Source: RUG13615 sp040307715 (lineage in GTDB: Bacteria > Bacillota > Clostridia > Peptostreptococcales > Anaerovoracaceae). From it: a stretch of 27,003 bases of DNA. Positions 15,573 through 23,091 of this stretch are shown here, piece by piece. The stretch's first letter is position 1; every line of letters begins with the position of its first letter. Under the pieces are notes generated by a model that worked only from the letters and a program-made list of their open reading frames with translations, was not told where the DNA came from and did no database searches. The stretch is taken from assembly GCA_040307715.1 (NCBI GenBank), contig JAWRJC010000053.1, positions 1 through 27,003 of the forward strand, read 5' to 3'. The position numbers were made by a program, and so were the translations under genes.

Positions 15573-15596
15573 AGCACACCGCAAGGTGTGTTTTTT
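15573..15596 (+). terminator. terminator of the tRNA cluster
   Basis: CACACC (15575-15580) and GGTGTG (15585-15590) form a perfect stem around a GCAA tetraloop, followed by six T residues. It lies 9 bases after the last tRNA. Confidence 0.88.
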
Positions 15597-15714
15597 CGTA
15601 CCATCAAGCGGGCTGAGAACCGCAGGTCCGGCAGTAACTGTTCCCGCGCATACGGCCGTCATGAAAGCCGCCCTTTCTTTTAGAGGTGCTGTCCGTGAAA
15701 GATACCGGTTTTTG

Positions 15715-15743
15715 TTGGAAAACGATCTCACAAAGAGTATCAT
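15715..15743 (+). promoter_or_regulatory. candidate promoter of the exported HAD phosphatase
   Basis: TTGGAA (15715-15720) and TATCAT (15738-15743) are spaced by 17 bases, about 58 bases before the start codon. The stretch from the tRNA terminator to here (15597-15714) shows nothing else I can support. Confidence 0.5.
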
Positions 15744-15800
15744 ACAATCAGAAACTGTTGAGCCTAAACCACGAAAAGCAAGGCATAAAGGAACAGGAAA

Positions 15801-17423
15801 ATGAACAAAAAGCAGTTTTATGTGATACTGGCTGTCGTCCTTTTGATCGCCGCGGCGGCCGGTGTTTTTATCACAAAAGACAGAGCGGGCACGGGCGGCG
15901 GTGGTGCGGCAGTTCGTTTGGAAAGAAACGACTGGAATGAAGATGTGAAGAATGCGCTGAATGACCTGCTCGACTTGTACGGTGCGGAAGGCAGAACACC
16001 TGCCGAAATGCCGTATGCCGTATTTGACTTCGACAACACATGCTCCATATTCGATATAGAAGAGCAGACGGTGGTCTACCAGCTCCAGACAATGGCGTTC
16101 GAGATAGCACCCGACCGGATGAAAGAGATCATGCTCACCGGGATACCGGATAGCGGGGCGGATCGTTCTTCATATGGATATTTCAAGGGGTCTTTCAGCG
16201 ATCTTGCAGATGACATCGCCGCGGATTACAAGACGCTCTGGGACCGGTACGGTCCGTTCACCAGCAAAGGCGTCTCCGCCGAAACGGCGGCAGCGATGGC
16301 GAAGGACCCATGCTGGCAGGACTTTGCGCCGCGGGTATTCATGATGTATGAATCAACCGGCGGGATCTGCTCGCACGATGTGTCCTACCCGTGGATGACC
16401 TATCTTTTTACGGGGATGACAGAAGAAGAAGTGTATGCTCTGACAACACGCGCGCTTGAAGAATACAGCGGCAAAGAGACTTCAGAGGTCACCTGGGAAA
16501 CGCCGGAAGGTTTCGCATCAAAGACCGGCCCTGTCTCCTACACGTGGACGAGCGGTGTCTCTGTTTCCAAGAATATCAATGAACTCTGGGAAGCCCTCGA
16601 CAAAAACGGCATCGACGTGTGGGTCTGCTCGGCATCGGTAACAGGCGTTATCAAGGCCGCGATCGACTATTTTGGGCTTCACGAGTACTGCACGGGCATG
16701 CTCGGTATGACGGACAAGACGGATGACAACGGCCGCTTCATAAATGAGTACGATTACGAAACCGGCTGCGGGTACTATGCTGCAGAGAAAGGCTGGAAGC
16801 GCATGAGTACGCCGATCAGGGTGCAGACGCAGGGAGAAGGCAAGGTGCTGGCCATAGAAAACGCGATCGCGCCGGAATATGACGGGCGCGGACCGATTGC
16901 CGGATTTATGGATTCTTCCGGGGACTTCAACTTCTGCACAGAGTTTGACACTCTCAAACTGGTCGTTTGTTTTAACCGTGCGACGCGTGGCGTGACCGAA
17001 GGCGGCGGCCTGGTCGCCGAGACGGCGATCTACCAGAAAGAAACGCTCGGCTATGACCTTGAGAAAGCCGGCAAAGCCGGAGACACCCTGTATGTGCTGC
17101 AGGGACGCGATGAAAACGGAAAAAGAGCGCTCCGGAACAGCAGCAGCACACTCAGATACGGACAAACGGAAGAGACCCTTTTCAAGGGGGAAGAGAACTA
17201 TGCGCAGCTTGACCTGTTTGAAGAAGAGACCCTCAGTACAGGAGAGGTATTTGACACCTGGTCTTTGGAGCAGGATGCCGAAAGCAGTGATCTCGGATTT
17301 GAAACTGGTTTTCTGACCGTGTATGATGGCTATCACTCGCATACAGTCTGGGAATCCGTCAACACCTTGATCCGGCAATTCACTTATCTGACGCGGATGC
17401 GTTCCCTTCAGGCAGCTCCGTAA
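15801..17423 (+). CDS. membrane-anchored or secreted HAD-superfamily phosphatase
   Basis: This is a 540-residue protein with an N-terminal hydrophobic segment (residues about 7-24) that is a signal anchor or signal peptide, then a glycine-rich spacer. HAD motif I is clear at 75-80, FDFDNT, with nucleophile D76 and D78. VWVCSAS supplies the motif II serine, and MDSSGDFNF near residue 373 is a motif IV candidate. Large inserted caps separate the motifs, including CSHDVSYPWMTYLFTGMTEEE. It probably removes phosphate from an extracytoplasmic or surface-bound substrate, which cannot be named. About 150 C-terminal residues after motif IV are not recognised. AAGGAACAGGAAA precedes the ATG. The next gene, yitT-like, starts 133 bases later, with no clear terminator between. 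Confidence 0.75.
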   Translation: MNKKQFYVILAVVLLIAAAAGVFITKDRAGTGGGGAAVRLERNDWNEDVKNALNDLLDLYGAEGRTPAEMPYAVFDFDNTCSIFDIEEQTVVYQLQTMAFEIAPDRMKEIMLTGIPDSGADRSSYGYFKGSFSDLADDIAADYKTLWDRYGPFTSKGVSAETAAAMAKDPCWQDFAPRVFMMYESTGGICSHDVSYPWMTYLFTGMTEEEVYALTTRALEEYSGKETSEVTWETPEGFASKTGPVSYTWTSGVSVSKNINELWEALDKNGIDVWVCSASVTGVIKAAIDYFGLHEYCTGMLGMTDKTDDNGRFINEYDYETGCGYYAAEKGWKRMSTPIRVQTQGEGKVLAIENAIAPEYDGRGPIAGFMDSSGDFNFCTEFDTLKLVVCFNRATRGVTEGGGLVAETAIYQKETLGYDLEKAGKAGDTLYVLQGRDENGKRALRNSSSTLRYGQTEETLFKGEENYAQLDLFEEETLSTGEVFDTWSLEQDAESSDLGFETGFLTVYDGYHSHTVWESVNTLIRQFTYLTRMRSLQAAP

Positions 17424-17556
17424 CAGGCGGCTGTCAGCATATAGAATAACAATACCGAAAAGCACGATGCTTTCCGTGAGTGCTGTAAAACAAAAGAAAG
17501 TGCTCTCATTTGAACCTGCCGGACAACAGAACGGCTTTACGGCTTGAGGAACAGAC

Positions 17557-18486
17557 ATGGAAAACAATACGAAAAAGAAGCTTCATCTGCCCATCACCCC
17601 CAGACAGTTCCTGCTGATCTTCGCGGCGGACATCCTGTACGCGGTCGCGCTGAATATGTTCTACGTGGACAATAAGATCGCCGCGGGCGGCCTGGCGGGC
17701 ATCGCCACGGTCATCAATTCATTCATCCCGATCCCGATCGGTGCAGCTGTGCTGGTGATGTCGGTCCCGATCGTCCTTGTCTCCTTCAAAGTCAAGGGCA
17801 TTCCGTATACCCTGATGGCGCTGTTCACCACGGCGCTGTACTCGGTCTGCATCGACCTTCTGGCTTTCCTGCCCTGCGCTTCCTATGACAAACTCGTCGC
17901 TGTCATCTGCGGCGGCATCCTCTACGGGTTTGCCGCTTCCCTGGCGATCAAGGCAAGGCTCTCCTCAGGCGGCACGGATCTTCTGGCCAAGTTGCTGATC
18001 ACCAAGTTCAAGCACCTCAGTCTGGGGACCTTGTATATGCTCATCGACGGCGTCATCGTCGTCTGCGCCGGCATTGCATTCCGCGACATCTCGGCCATGA
18101 TCTACGCCATTCTGGCGATCGCGACCTGCTCCGTCATCACAGACCTGATGAACAAAGGCTTTAACAAGGCGCAGATGTTCCTGATCTTCGCGAGTAAAAA
18201 TCAGGAGGCGATCTCCAACGCGATCCTGCAGGATCTGCACCACGGCGTCACCGCCCTGCGCGGCACCGGCAAATACTCGAACAACGACCGCGACATCCTG
18301 CTCGCCGTCGTCACCCCGGCACAGAGCCCCCGTCTCAAGGAGATCGTCGCCGAACAGGATCCGGACGCGTTCGTGATCCTTGTTTCCGCCAATGAGATCA
18401 TCGGGGAGGGTTTCGAGAACACCCGGCTGACGGAGACAGTAAAAGATCAGAAGCGCAAAGAATCGCTCAGGAACAAGGCGGAATAG
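17557..18486 (+). CDS. YitT-family membrane protein (DUF161/DUF2179)
   Basis: This is a 309-residue protein with about five or six membrane segments in the first 200 residues. It contains the family stretches FYVDNKIAAGGLAGIATVIN and LSSGGTDLLAKLL. A cytoplasmic C-terminal domain of the DUF2179 type follows, with DLHHGVTALRGTGKYSNNDR and ILLAVVTPAQSPRLKEIVAE. The family is widespread in Firmicutes. Its transported substrate, if any, is not established, so none is proposed. GAGGA lies 6-7 bases before the ATG. Length and domain order are normal. Confidence 0.9.
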   Translation: MENNTKKKLHLPITPRQFLLIFAADILYAVALNMFYVDNKIAAGGLAGIATVINSFIPIPIGAAVLVMSVPIVLVSFKVKGIPYTLMALFTTALYSVCIDLLAFLPCASYDKLVAVICGGILYGFAASLAIKARLSSGGTDLLAKLLITKFKHLSLGTLYMLIDGVIVVCAGIAFRDISAMIYAILAIATCSVITDLMNKGFNKAQMFLIFASKNQEAISNAILQDLHHGVTALRGTGKYSNNDRDILLAVVTPAQSPRLKEIVAEQDPDAFVILVSANEIIGEGFENTRLTETVKDQKRKESLRNKAE

Positions 18487-18624
18487 CGATTCGTCTTTAC
18501 ATAATCCGGGCAATATGACGCCCGTCTTCACAAAATCTTCACATTTCTATTACTTACTATATACATAGTCTGCTTATACTGACCGTGTTAGTATGCAGCA
18601 CTATGTTTATGTACAGGTAAGTAT

Positions 18625-19950
18625 ATGGATCTCAGAAGATACAAAAACGTTGCGCGCAAGATGGGCCGGAGCCTCGCAGACAACACCGCAAAATTCACAG
18701 AAAAGGCTTTCGGAGGCGCCGAAAAAGCCGTCACACAGATCAGACGGTGGAAGTGTCGCGTATCGACAAGATCCAGCTACGTCAGCAACGCTGCTAAAAG
18801 CGATGTGAACAATGGCGGCAAAGCAGGCGCTGTCCATGCCTTCCTGACAAAACCGAGAAACCGCAGACTGCTCATCGCGGACTGCGTCCTCGTGCTCATT
18901 CTCGTCGTCAGTCTCATGCCGCACGGTTCCACCGAAGCGGCAGCCGCAGACCTCTCCGCGCAGCGCGAGACAGCCAAAGCTGTGCAGGAAGAGAAAACAG
19001 CCCCGGAGGATACGTTCGAACTGACTGCTGCAGCCAATGATTTCGGTGCTGTCGAACTCACCTGGGAAGAAGTCCCCGACGCGCCCGGATACATTGTTTA
19101 CCGCTATAACGAAGACGATCAGAAATACGAGCCGATCACAGCCATCACAGATAAATCCGTGACAACCTACACCGATACGGAAGCACCGGAAGGAAGTGCC
19201 GCCTCTTATCAGGTCACTCCCCTCCTCGCATTCAACCAGCCGGCGAACTCCAACATCGTCGATGTCGATGTGACCCAGGCCAAGCCCGAGATCTCTCTGG
19301 AAGTGGACGGCACGGATGTCAGCCTTTCCTGGACAGCAGTGGATGGTGCAGACCAGTACACCCTGCTCCGCGCGATCGAAGAAGACGGTGAATACGCCGA
19401 AGTCGCCTATGTCTATGATCCGGAATTCCTGGACGAAGACATGACGTCCGGCAGAACATACTACTACAAAGTCTTCGCTGAGAAAGACGGCAAAGTCACC
19501 GAGACCAGCGATGTCGTGAGCAGCGGTGAGATCCCCGAAGCAGGACCCGAAACCTATGATGGCGGCGGTCTGCTTTGGCCGGTTCCTTCCGGCGGATATA
19601 TCAGCAGCGGATTCGGCAGCCGGTATTCCCCGACCTGGGGCGCCAGCAGCGACCATCAGGGCATTGACATTTCCTGCGGCTACGGCTGCGACATCGTGGC
19701 AGCAGCAGGCGGCGTCGTCACCGAAGTCTCCTACTCCGGCGCCCGCGGCAACTACGTCGTGATCAGCCACGGGGACACCGTGAGCACGCTGTACCAGCAT
19801 CTGTCCGCCACAAACTGCTCCGTCGGTCAGAATGTCAGCGCGGGCGATACGATCGGCTACGCCGGTTCTACCGGCATTTCCACCGGCACACACCTGCACT
19901 TCGAGGTACACGTCTACGGCACACCGGTCGACCCGATGGGTTATCTCTAA
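18625..19950 (+). CDS. M23 family metallopeptidase with N-terminal anchor and fibronectin-like modules
   Basis: This is a 441-residue protein. A basic, predicted cytoplasmic region of about 80 residues precedes a single membrane segment (82-98, LLIADCVLVLILVVSLM), an alignment typical of a type II anchor. Two fibronectin type III-like modules follow (about 130-215 and 220-300; LTWEEVPDAPGYIVYRY and LSWTAVDGADQYTLLRA). The C-terminal M23/LytM domain (about 315-441) keeps the zinc set: HQGID (H344, D348) and HLHFE (H423, H425), with H392. It is expected to cut peptidoglycan cross-bridges or stems at the cell surface. The ribosome binding site is weak (CAGGTAAG). The 138-base gap upstream is AT-rich without a convincing promoter. 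A strong terminator follows. Confidence 0.9.
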   Translation: MDLRRYKNVARKMGRSLADNTAKFTEKAFGGAEKAVTQIRRWKCRVSTRSSYVSNAAKSDVNNGGKAGAVHAFLTKPRNRRLLIADCVLVLILVVSLMPHGSTEAAAADLSAQRETAKAVQEEKTAPEDTFELTAAANDFGAVELTWEEVPDAPGYIVYRYNEDDQKYEPITAITDKSVTTYTDTEAPEGSAASYQVTPLLAFNQPANSNIVDVDVTQAKPEISLEVDGTDVSLSWTAVDGADQYTLLRAIEEDGEYAEVAYVYDPEFLDEDMTSGRTYYYKVFAEKDGKVTETSDVVSSGEIPEAGPETYDGGGLLWPVPSGGYISSGFGSRYSPTWGASSDHQGIDISCGYGCDIVAAAGGVVTEVSYSGARGNYVVISHGDTVSTLYQHLSATNCSVGQNVSAGDTIGYAGSTGISTGTHLHFEVHVYGTPVDPMGYL

Positions 19951-19985
19951 AAACAACCTGTGCGCTGAACGAAAACCGATATGAC

Positions 19986-20017
19986 AAACCCCGCTTCGTG
20001 AGGAAGCGGGGTTTTTT
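19986..20017 (+). terminator. terminator of the M23 peptidase gene
   Basis: AAACCCCGCTTC (19986-19997) and GAAGCGGGGTTT (20003-20014) form a 12-bp perfect stem with a 5-base loop, followed by a T-run. It may also work in reverse for the convergent HAD gene. Confidence 0.92.
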
Positions 20018-20072
20018 ATGCTTTTTATTCCGGCGGCCTTGCGGATGCCTGTGCCTGCGGCTTTGCGGTTTC

Positions 20073-20921
20073 TCAGTCCGCGTTTTTGTGCAGCTCGCTC
20101 TCCTGTTTTTTGTGCGCTGTCTGTACTTTATGGTGCGCGACGATCTCATCGATCACCGCCTGCACAGTCTTTTCGAGCGTCTTACCGGGCCTGTAGTCCG
20201 CCTTGACCGCGAAGTCCACGCGCCCCTCGTCGATCAGTTTGAGCGCTTCCTTGCGGTCGTCCTGGTAGACCACCAGGGAATGACCGCCGTTGACCTTGGT
20301 CAGCTTCATGCACGGCACATCCGTATCTCCGTCACCGAAGTAGATCATGTTGCAGAACGGCACGCGCCGCTTGTCTTCCGGGGTATACTCGTTGAGACTC
20401 TTCTGGTCCGTGACGTCAAAGACGCCTTTGTTGATGCGGTACAGGAACTGCGTCTTGCTGGTGTAGTTGACCGTGAGCGCCGGCCACTTCGCCAGTTTAT
20501 CTTCGCCGTACAGAAACTCCGCCGCGTAGATCATCTTGAACTTGTCCGCGATCTGCGTCCCGTCGATGATCTCCTTGAGCCCCGACGAGATGATGTAGTG
20601 CTCGCAGACAGCGCCGCGCTCCTCACAGTACGCATTGATGCGGTCAAACCAGGAGGTCACGCCCGGGAAGAGCTTGACGGTCTTGCCGAGCGATTCGAAG
20701 GTCTCCCGCTTCAGGACCAGATTGGACTTGCCCTTCTCGAGCATCAGGTACATGTACGCCAGGATGCTGTCCATGCTGTGCGCCTTCGCGAGCCGGGTGC
20801 ACTCCGCCCAGAACTCCTCCGCCGTCATGTCCAGCCCGTCCATAAAGCCGTACTCTTGCATGTTGCGCGGGGACAGCGTTTTATCAAAATCATACATCAG
20901 TGCGATGATCGGTTTTGCCAT
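20073..20921 (-). CDS. cytosolic HAD-superfamily phosphatase
   Basis: This is a 282-residue soluble protein with intact HAD motifs: MYDFDKTLS (nucleophile D11, D13), IISSG (motif II serine near residue 111), and YFGDGDTDVPC (motif IV acidic residues near 208). The region SNLVLKRETFESLGKTVKLF and the following FPGVTSWFDRIN resemble phosphoserine phosphatase-type HAD proteins, but the substrate cannot be assigned. GGAGG precedes the ATG by about 8 bases. It lies downstream of cysK, from which it is separated by a terminator, and is convergent with the M23 gene. It is a different HAD family from the exported protein at 15801-17423. Confidence 0.85.
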   Translation of the reverse strand: MAKPIIALMYDFDKTLSPRNMQEYGFMDGLDMTAEEFWAECTRLAKAHSMDSILAYMYLMLEKGKSNLVLKRETFESLGKTVKLFPGVTSWFDRINAYCEERGAVCEHYIISSGLKEIIDGTQIADKFKMIYAAEFLYGEDKLAKWPALTVNYTSKTQFLYRINKGVFDVTDQKSLNEYTPEDKRRVPFCNMIYFGDGDTDVPCMKLTKVNGGHSLVVYQDDRKEALKLIDEGRVDFAVKADYRPGKTLEKTVQAVIDEIVAHHKVQTAHKKQESELHKNAD

Positions 20922-20941
20922 GGTGGTTTCCTCCTGTTCTG

Positions 20942-20970
20942 ATTGTACTCTGCCGCATCAAAAAACGCAA
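20942..20970 (-). promoter_or_regulatory. possible promoter of the cytosolic HAD phosphatase
   Basis: On the minus strand TTGCGT (20970-20965) and TACAAT (20947-20942) are spaced by 17 bases. The -35 overlaps the cysK terminator, so this would restart transcription right after it. The -35 match is poor. Confidence 0.35.
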
Positions 20971-20995
20971 AAGGCCGCCGACAGAGCAGCCTTTT
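20960..20995 (-). terminator. terminator of cysK
   Basis: On the minus strand AAAGGCTGC (20994-20986) pairs with GCGGCCTTT (20978-20970) with one G-U pair. After GCG comes a run of six U residues. It lies about 70 bases after the cysK stop. Confidence 0.75.
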
Positions 20996-21063
20996 TCGCG
21001 GATATGCAATGTGTGTTACGGGAGGCTCCGGCTTTCGGAGAATCGCTCTTCCGCCCGCCCCGC

Positions 21064-21993
21064 TTATCCTTCGAACAGCGGTGTGGACAGATATCTGTCA
21101 CCGGTATCCGGCAGCAGGACGACAATGGTCTTGCCTTCGTTCTCCGGCTGCTTCGCCAGCTCGATGCCGGCATGCAGCGCCGCGCCGGCGGAAATGCCCA
21201 CCAGGATGCCTTCCTTCGCGCCGAGGAGTCTGCCCGCGGCGAACGCGTCGTCGCTGGTGATCGGCATGATCTCGTCGTAGACCGCTGTGTCGAGCACGTC
21301 GGGCACAAAGCCCGCGCCGATGCCCTGGATCTTATGCGGACCGGCCTGCCCGCCGGACAGCACCGGGCTGTCGGAGGGTTCGACCGCAACGACTTTCACA
21401 GACGGCTTCTGCTCTCTCAGATAGGCGCCGGTGCCGGTGATCGTGCCGCCGGTGCCCACGCCCGCGATGAAGATATCGACCGCGCCTTCTGTGTCCTCCC
21501 AGATCTCGGGTCCGGTGGTCAGTTTGTGCGCCTTCGGGTTGGACGGGTTGACGAACTGGCCGGGGATGAAACTGTCCGGGATCGCTTTCTGCAGTTCCTC
21601 CGCCTTCTCGATCGCGCCTTTCATGCCCTTTGCGCCTTCGGTCAGGACAAGCTCCGCGCCGTACGCCTTCATGAGCTTTCTGCGCTCGATGCTCATCGTC
21701 TCCGGCATGGTGATGATGATCCGGTAGCCTCTTGCCGCCGCGATGGCCGCCAGACCGATACCTGTATTGCCGCTGGTCGGCTCGATGATCGTGCTGCCCT
21801 CTTTCAGAAGGCCGGCCTCTTCGGCGTCTTCGATCATCTGTTTTGCGATGCGGTCCTTCACGCTGCCTGCCGGGTTGAAATACTCCAGCTTGGCGAGCAA
21901 TGTCGCTTTGAGGCCTTCCGCCTCTTCGATGTGCGTCAGTTCGAGAATCGGGGTCTTCCCGACGAGTTCCGTAAGAGATTTATAAATAGCCAT
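21064..21993 (-). CDS. cysK: cysteine synthase A (O-acetylserine sulfhydrylase)
   Basis: This is a 309-residue PLP enzyme that makes L-cysteine from O-acetyl-L-serine and sulfide. The PLP lysine is in NPAGSVKDRIA (K46), the substrate loop is PTSGNTG, the phosphate loop is GTGGTITG, and the C-terminal serine loop reads GISAGAAL. The length is normal. AAGGAG lies 6 bases before the ATG. A perfect-consensus promoter with an inverted-repeat operator lies about 220 bases upstream and faces the Rrf2 regulator gene. In other Firmicutes CysK binds the Rrf2 protein CymR to sense cysteine status, so the two may be partners here too; that is inference from the family and the arrangement. Confidence 0.96.
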   Translation of the reverse strand: MAIYKSLTELVGKTPILELTHIEEAEGLKATLLAKLEYFNPAGSVKDRIAKQMIEDAEEAGLLKEGSTIIEPTSGNTGIGLAAIAAARGYRIIITMPETMSIERRKLMKAYGAELVLTEGAKGMKGAIEKAEELQKAIPDSFIPGQFVNPSNPKAHKLTTGPEIWEDTEGAVDIFIAGVGTGGTITGTGAYLREQKPSVKVVAVEPSDSPVLSGGQAGPHKIQGIGAGFVPDVLDTAVYDEIMPITSDDAFAAGRLLGAKEGILVGISAGAALHAGIELAKQPENEGKTIVVLLPDTGDRYLSTPLFEG

Positions 21994-22084
21994 TGTTGTA
22001 CTCCTTTATCATTCAGAACGATGTGATTTTTCTCTTGGCGGGCACCTTTTCTATGCAGGCGTCCCGCATCCGGTACCGCACGGT

Positions 22085-22144
22085 CTATGCGTGCGGGCTG
22101 CTACATCGTCTTGCCGGCCATGCGGCTTCGCGCTTGCTGTTCAT
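22085..22144 (-). CDS. possible 19-residue leader peptide upstream of cysK
   Basis: On the minus strand an ATG at 22144, with AAAGGA 8 bases before it, opens a reading frame for MNSKREAAWPARRCSSPHA ending at a TAG (22087-22085). It lies inside the 220-base cysK leader, between the operator and the gene. It contains Cys-Ser-Ser just before a strong stem formed by CCGCACG and CGTGCGG (within 22075-22098). That order could allow ribosome-dependent control by cysteine or serine, but a single cysteine codon is weak evidence and chance is possible. Confidence 0.25.
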   Translation of the reverse strand: MNSKREAAWPARRCSSPHA

Positions 22145-22177
22145 AAAGGATTTCCTTTCCTATTCACATTCTATATC

Positions 22178-22189
22178 ATTCCATGGAAT
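22178..22189. repeat. 12-bp perfect palindrome in the cysK leader
   Basis: ATTCCATGGAAT reads identically on both strands and lies just downstream of the operator on the cysK transcript. It may bind a second dimeric regulator. No function is assigned. Confidence 0.4.
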
Positions 22190-22190
22190 T

Positions 22191-22219
22191 ATTAAACCTA
22201 TATCTTTAGTAGGTTTAAT
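22191..22219. promoter_or_regulatory. operator at the cysK promoter (10-bp inverted repeat)
   Basis: ATTAAACCTA (22191-22200) and TAGGTTTAAT (22210-22219) form a perfect inverted repeat with a 9-base spacer. It begins 3 bases after the cysK -10 box and so covers the transcription start, a position that should block transcription. Within it, ATCTTTAGTAGG (22202-22213) recurs, inverted, in the promoter of the neighbouring Rrf2 gene. The likely binder is that Rrf2 protein. Confidence 0.7.
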
Positions 22220-22222
22220 GGG

Positions 22223-22251
22223 ATTATAGCGCCGGGCCGGTCGGATGTCAA
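22223..22251 (-). promoter_or_regulatory. cysK promoter, perfect consensus
   Basis: On the minus strand TTGACA (22251-22246) and TATAAT (22228-22223) are separated by exactly 17 bases. A perfect consensus with an operator just downstream is the usual design for a strong, repressed gene. Confidence 0.88.
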
Positions 22252-22265
22252 CCGTTTCAGACAAA

Positions 22266-22289
22266 AATCCTTTAAATCCTACTAAAGAT
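22266..22289. promoter_or_regulatory. second operator, in the Rrf2 gene promoter
   Basis: Read on the minus strand this is ATCTTTAGTAGG (22289-22278) followed by ATTTAAAGGATT, nearly the same 24 bases as 22202-22225 on the plus strand. It lies between and over the -35 and -10 of the regulator gene, suggesting autorepression. Confidence 0.65.
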
Positions 22290-22299
22290 GTGGTATATT
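22271..22299 (+). promoter_or_regulatory. promoter of the Rrf2 regulator gene
   Basis: TTTAAA (22271-22276) and TATATT (22294-22299) are spaced by 17 bases, and the -10 has the TGn extension (TGG at 22291-22293). The spacer is occupied by the second operator copy. Confidence 0.65.
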
Positions 22300-22375
22300 T
22301 TCTTTGCCGTCAGGATACAGAATCGCCGTTCGGCATCCGGCACAGCGATTCCCGCAGCTTTGGAGGAACAGGATT

Positions 22376-22813
22376 ATGAAAGTATCTACAAAAGGAAGAT
22401 ATGCCCTGCGCATCATGGTCGAGATCGCCACGTATGATCCGGCGGACTACGTACCGCTCCGCGCGCTTGCGGAAAGCCAGGACATCTCGGAAAAATACCT
22501 CGAAGCCATCATCGCGCCGATGGTGCGCGCCGGCCTTCTCGCCGGACAGCGCGGCAAAGGCGGCGGCTACAAACTCGCGCGGACCCCGGAGGAATATACA
22601 GCCGCTGAGATCCTGCGCGCCGCGGAAGGCTCCCTCGCCCCTGTTTCCTGCCTGGAAGGCGTCACCAACGTCTGCCCGCGCGCCGGTCAGTGCGCCACAC
22701 TCGATCTGTGGACCGGGCTCGACAAGGTCATCAACGATTATCTGGAAAGCGTCACACTGGAGGATCTCGTCAAGAAAGAAACCGCCCGGGCGGGCGGCGA
22801 TTACATCATCTGA
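22376..22813 (+). CDS. Rrf2-family transcriptional regulator, CymR/IscR type
   Basis: This is a 145-residue winged-helix regulator starting MKVSTKGRYALRIMVEIATY, followed by the recognition region DISEKYLEAIIAPMVRAGLL and the wing RGKGGGYKLAR, all standard for Rrf2 proteins. Three cysteines at 92, 100 and 106 (C-x7-C-x5-C) stand where IscR has its [2Fe-2S] ligands (C-x5-C-x5-C). Bacillus CymR lacks these cysteines, so this protein may read an iron-sulfur cluster or redox state. The start is chosen at 22376, with GGAGG 9 bases upstream and the conserved MKxSTKGRY; the frame is open further upstream to 22304. It diverges from cysK and shares its operator sequence, so control of cysteine synthesis is the best inference. 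Confidence 0.9.
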   Translation: MKVSTKGRYALRIMVEIATYDPADYVPLRALAESQDISEKYLEAIIAPMVRAGLLAGQRGKGGGYKLARTPEEYTAAEILRAAEGSLAPVSCLEGVTNVCPRAGQCATLDLWTGLDKVINDYLESVTLEDLVKKETARAGGDYII

Positions 22814-22877
22814 AGCCATTCAGAATGTGCTGCGCACATAACATGAAGCGGTGATATGATTCGCCAACGTAATACCG

Positions 22878-22917
22878 ATCCCCTTTTCTGTGGACCTCCA
22901 TGGAAAAGGGGATTTTT
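22878..22917 (+). terminator. terminator of the Rrf2 regulator gene
   Basis: ATCCCCTTTTC (22878-22888) and GAAAAGGGGAT (22903-22913) pair perfectly, with a small inner TGGA-CC-TCCA stem, and are followed by T residues. Confidence 0.88.
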
Positions 22918-22976
22918 CAGTCCCGGGCATTGCAACTGACCGCCTGGAACGCCGGCACGCAGACATGCACGCTTCG

Positions 22977-23010
22977 CCACATTTCACACTTTTTCGGCAG
23001 TATGTGGAGA
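22977..23010. repeat. palindromic intergenic repeat, copy 1
   Basis: A 34-base element whose ends CCACAT and ATGTGG pair to form a hairpin with the core TTTCACACTTTTTC in between. It recurs in the same orientation at 23092-23125 with five or six changes. Confidence 0.65.
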
Positions 23011-23091
23011 CAATTGCAACGCTTTTTCGATACTGCTCGGCGATTCCGGACGGAAATCCTCTGTGACCTTTGAAAAGCGTTGAAAAAATCT

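Noticed and set aside
21431..22026. Plus-strand frames across cysK
   Set aside because: Antisense shadows of cysK; the consensus promoter and operator point to the minus strand.
22060..22100. T-box riboswitch in the cysK leader, suggested by a GGTACCG stretch
   Set aside because: The conserved T-box core (AGGGTGGNACCGCG) is not matched, and there is no downstream terminator hairpin with a U-run before cysK.
22310..22819. Minus-strand frame opposite the Rrf2 regulator
   Set aside because: Antisense shadow; the plus-strand protein is a clear Rrf2 family member.
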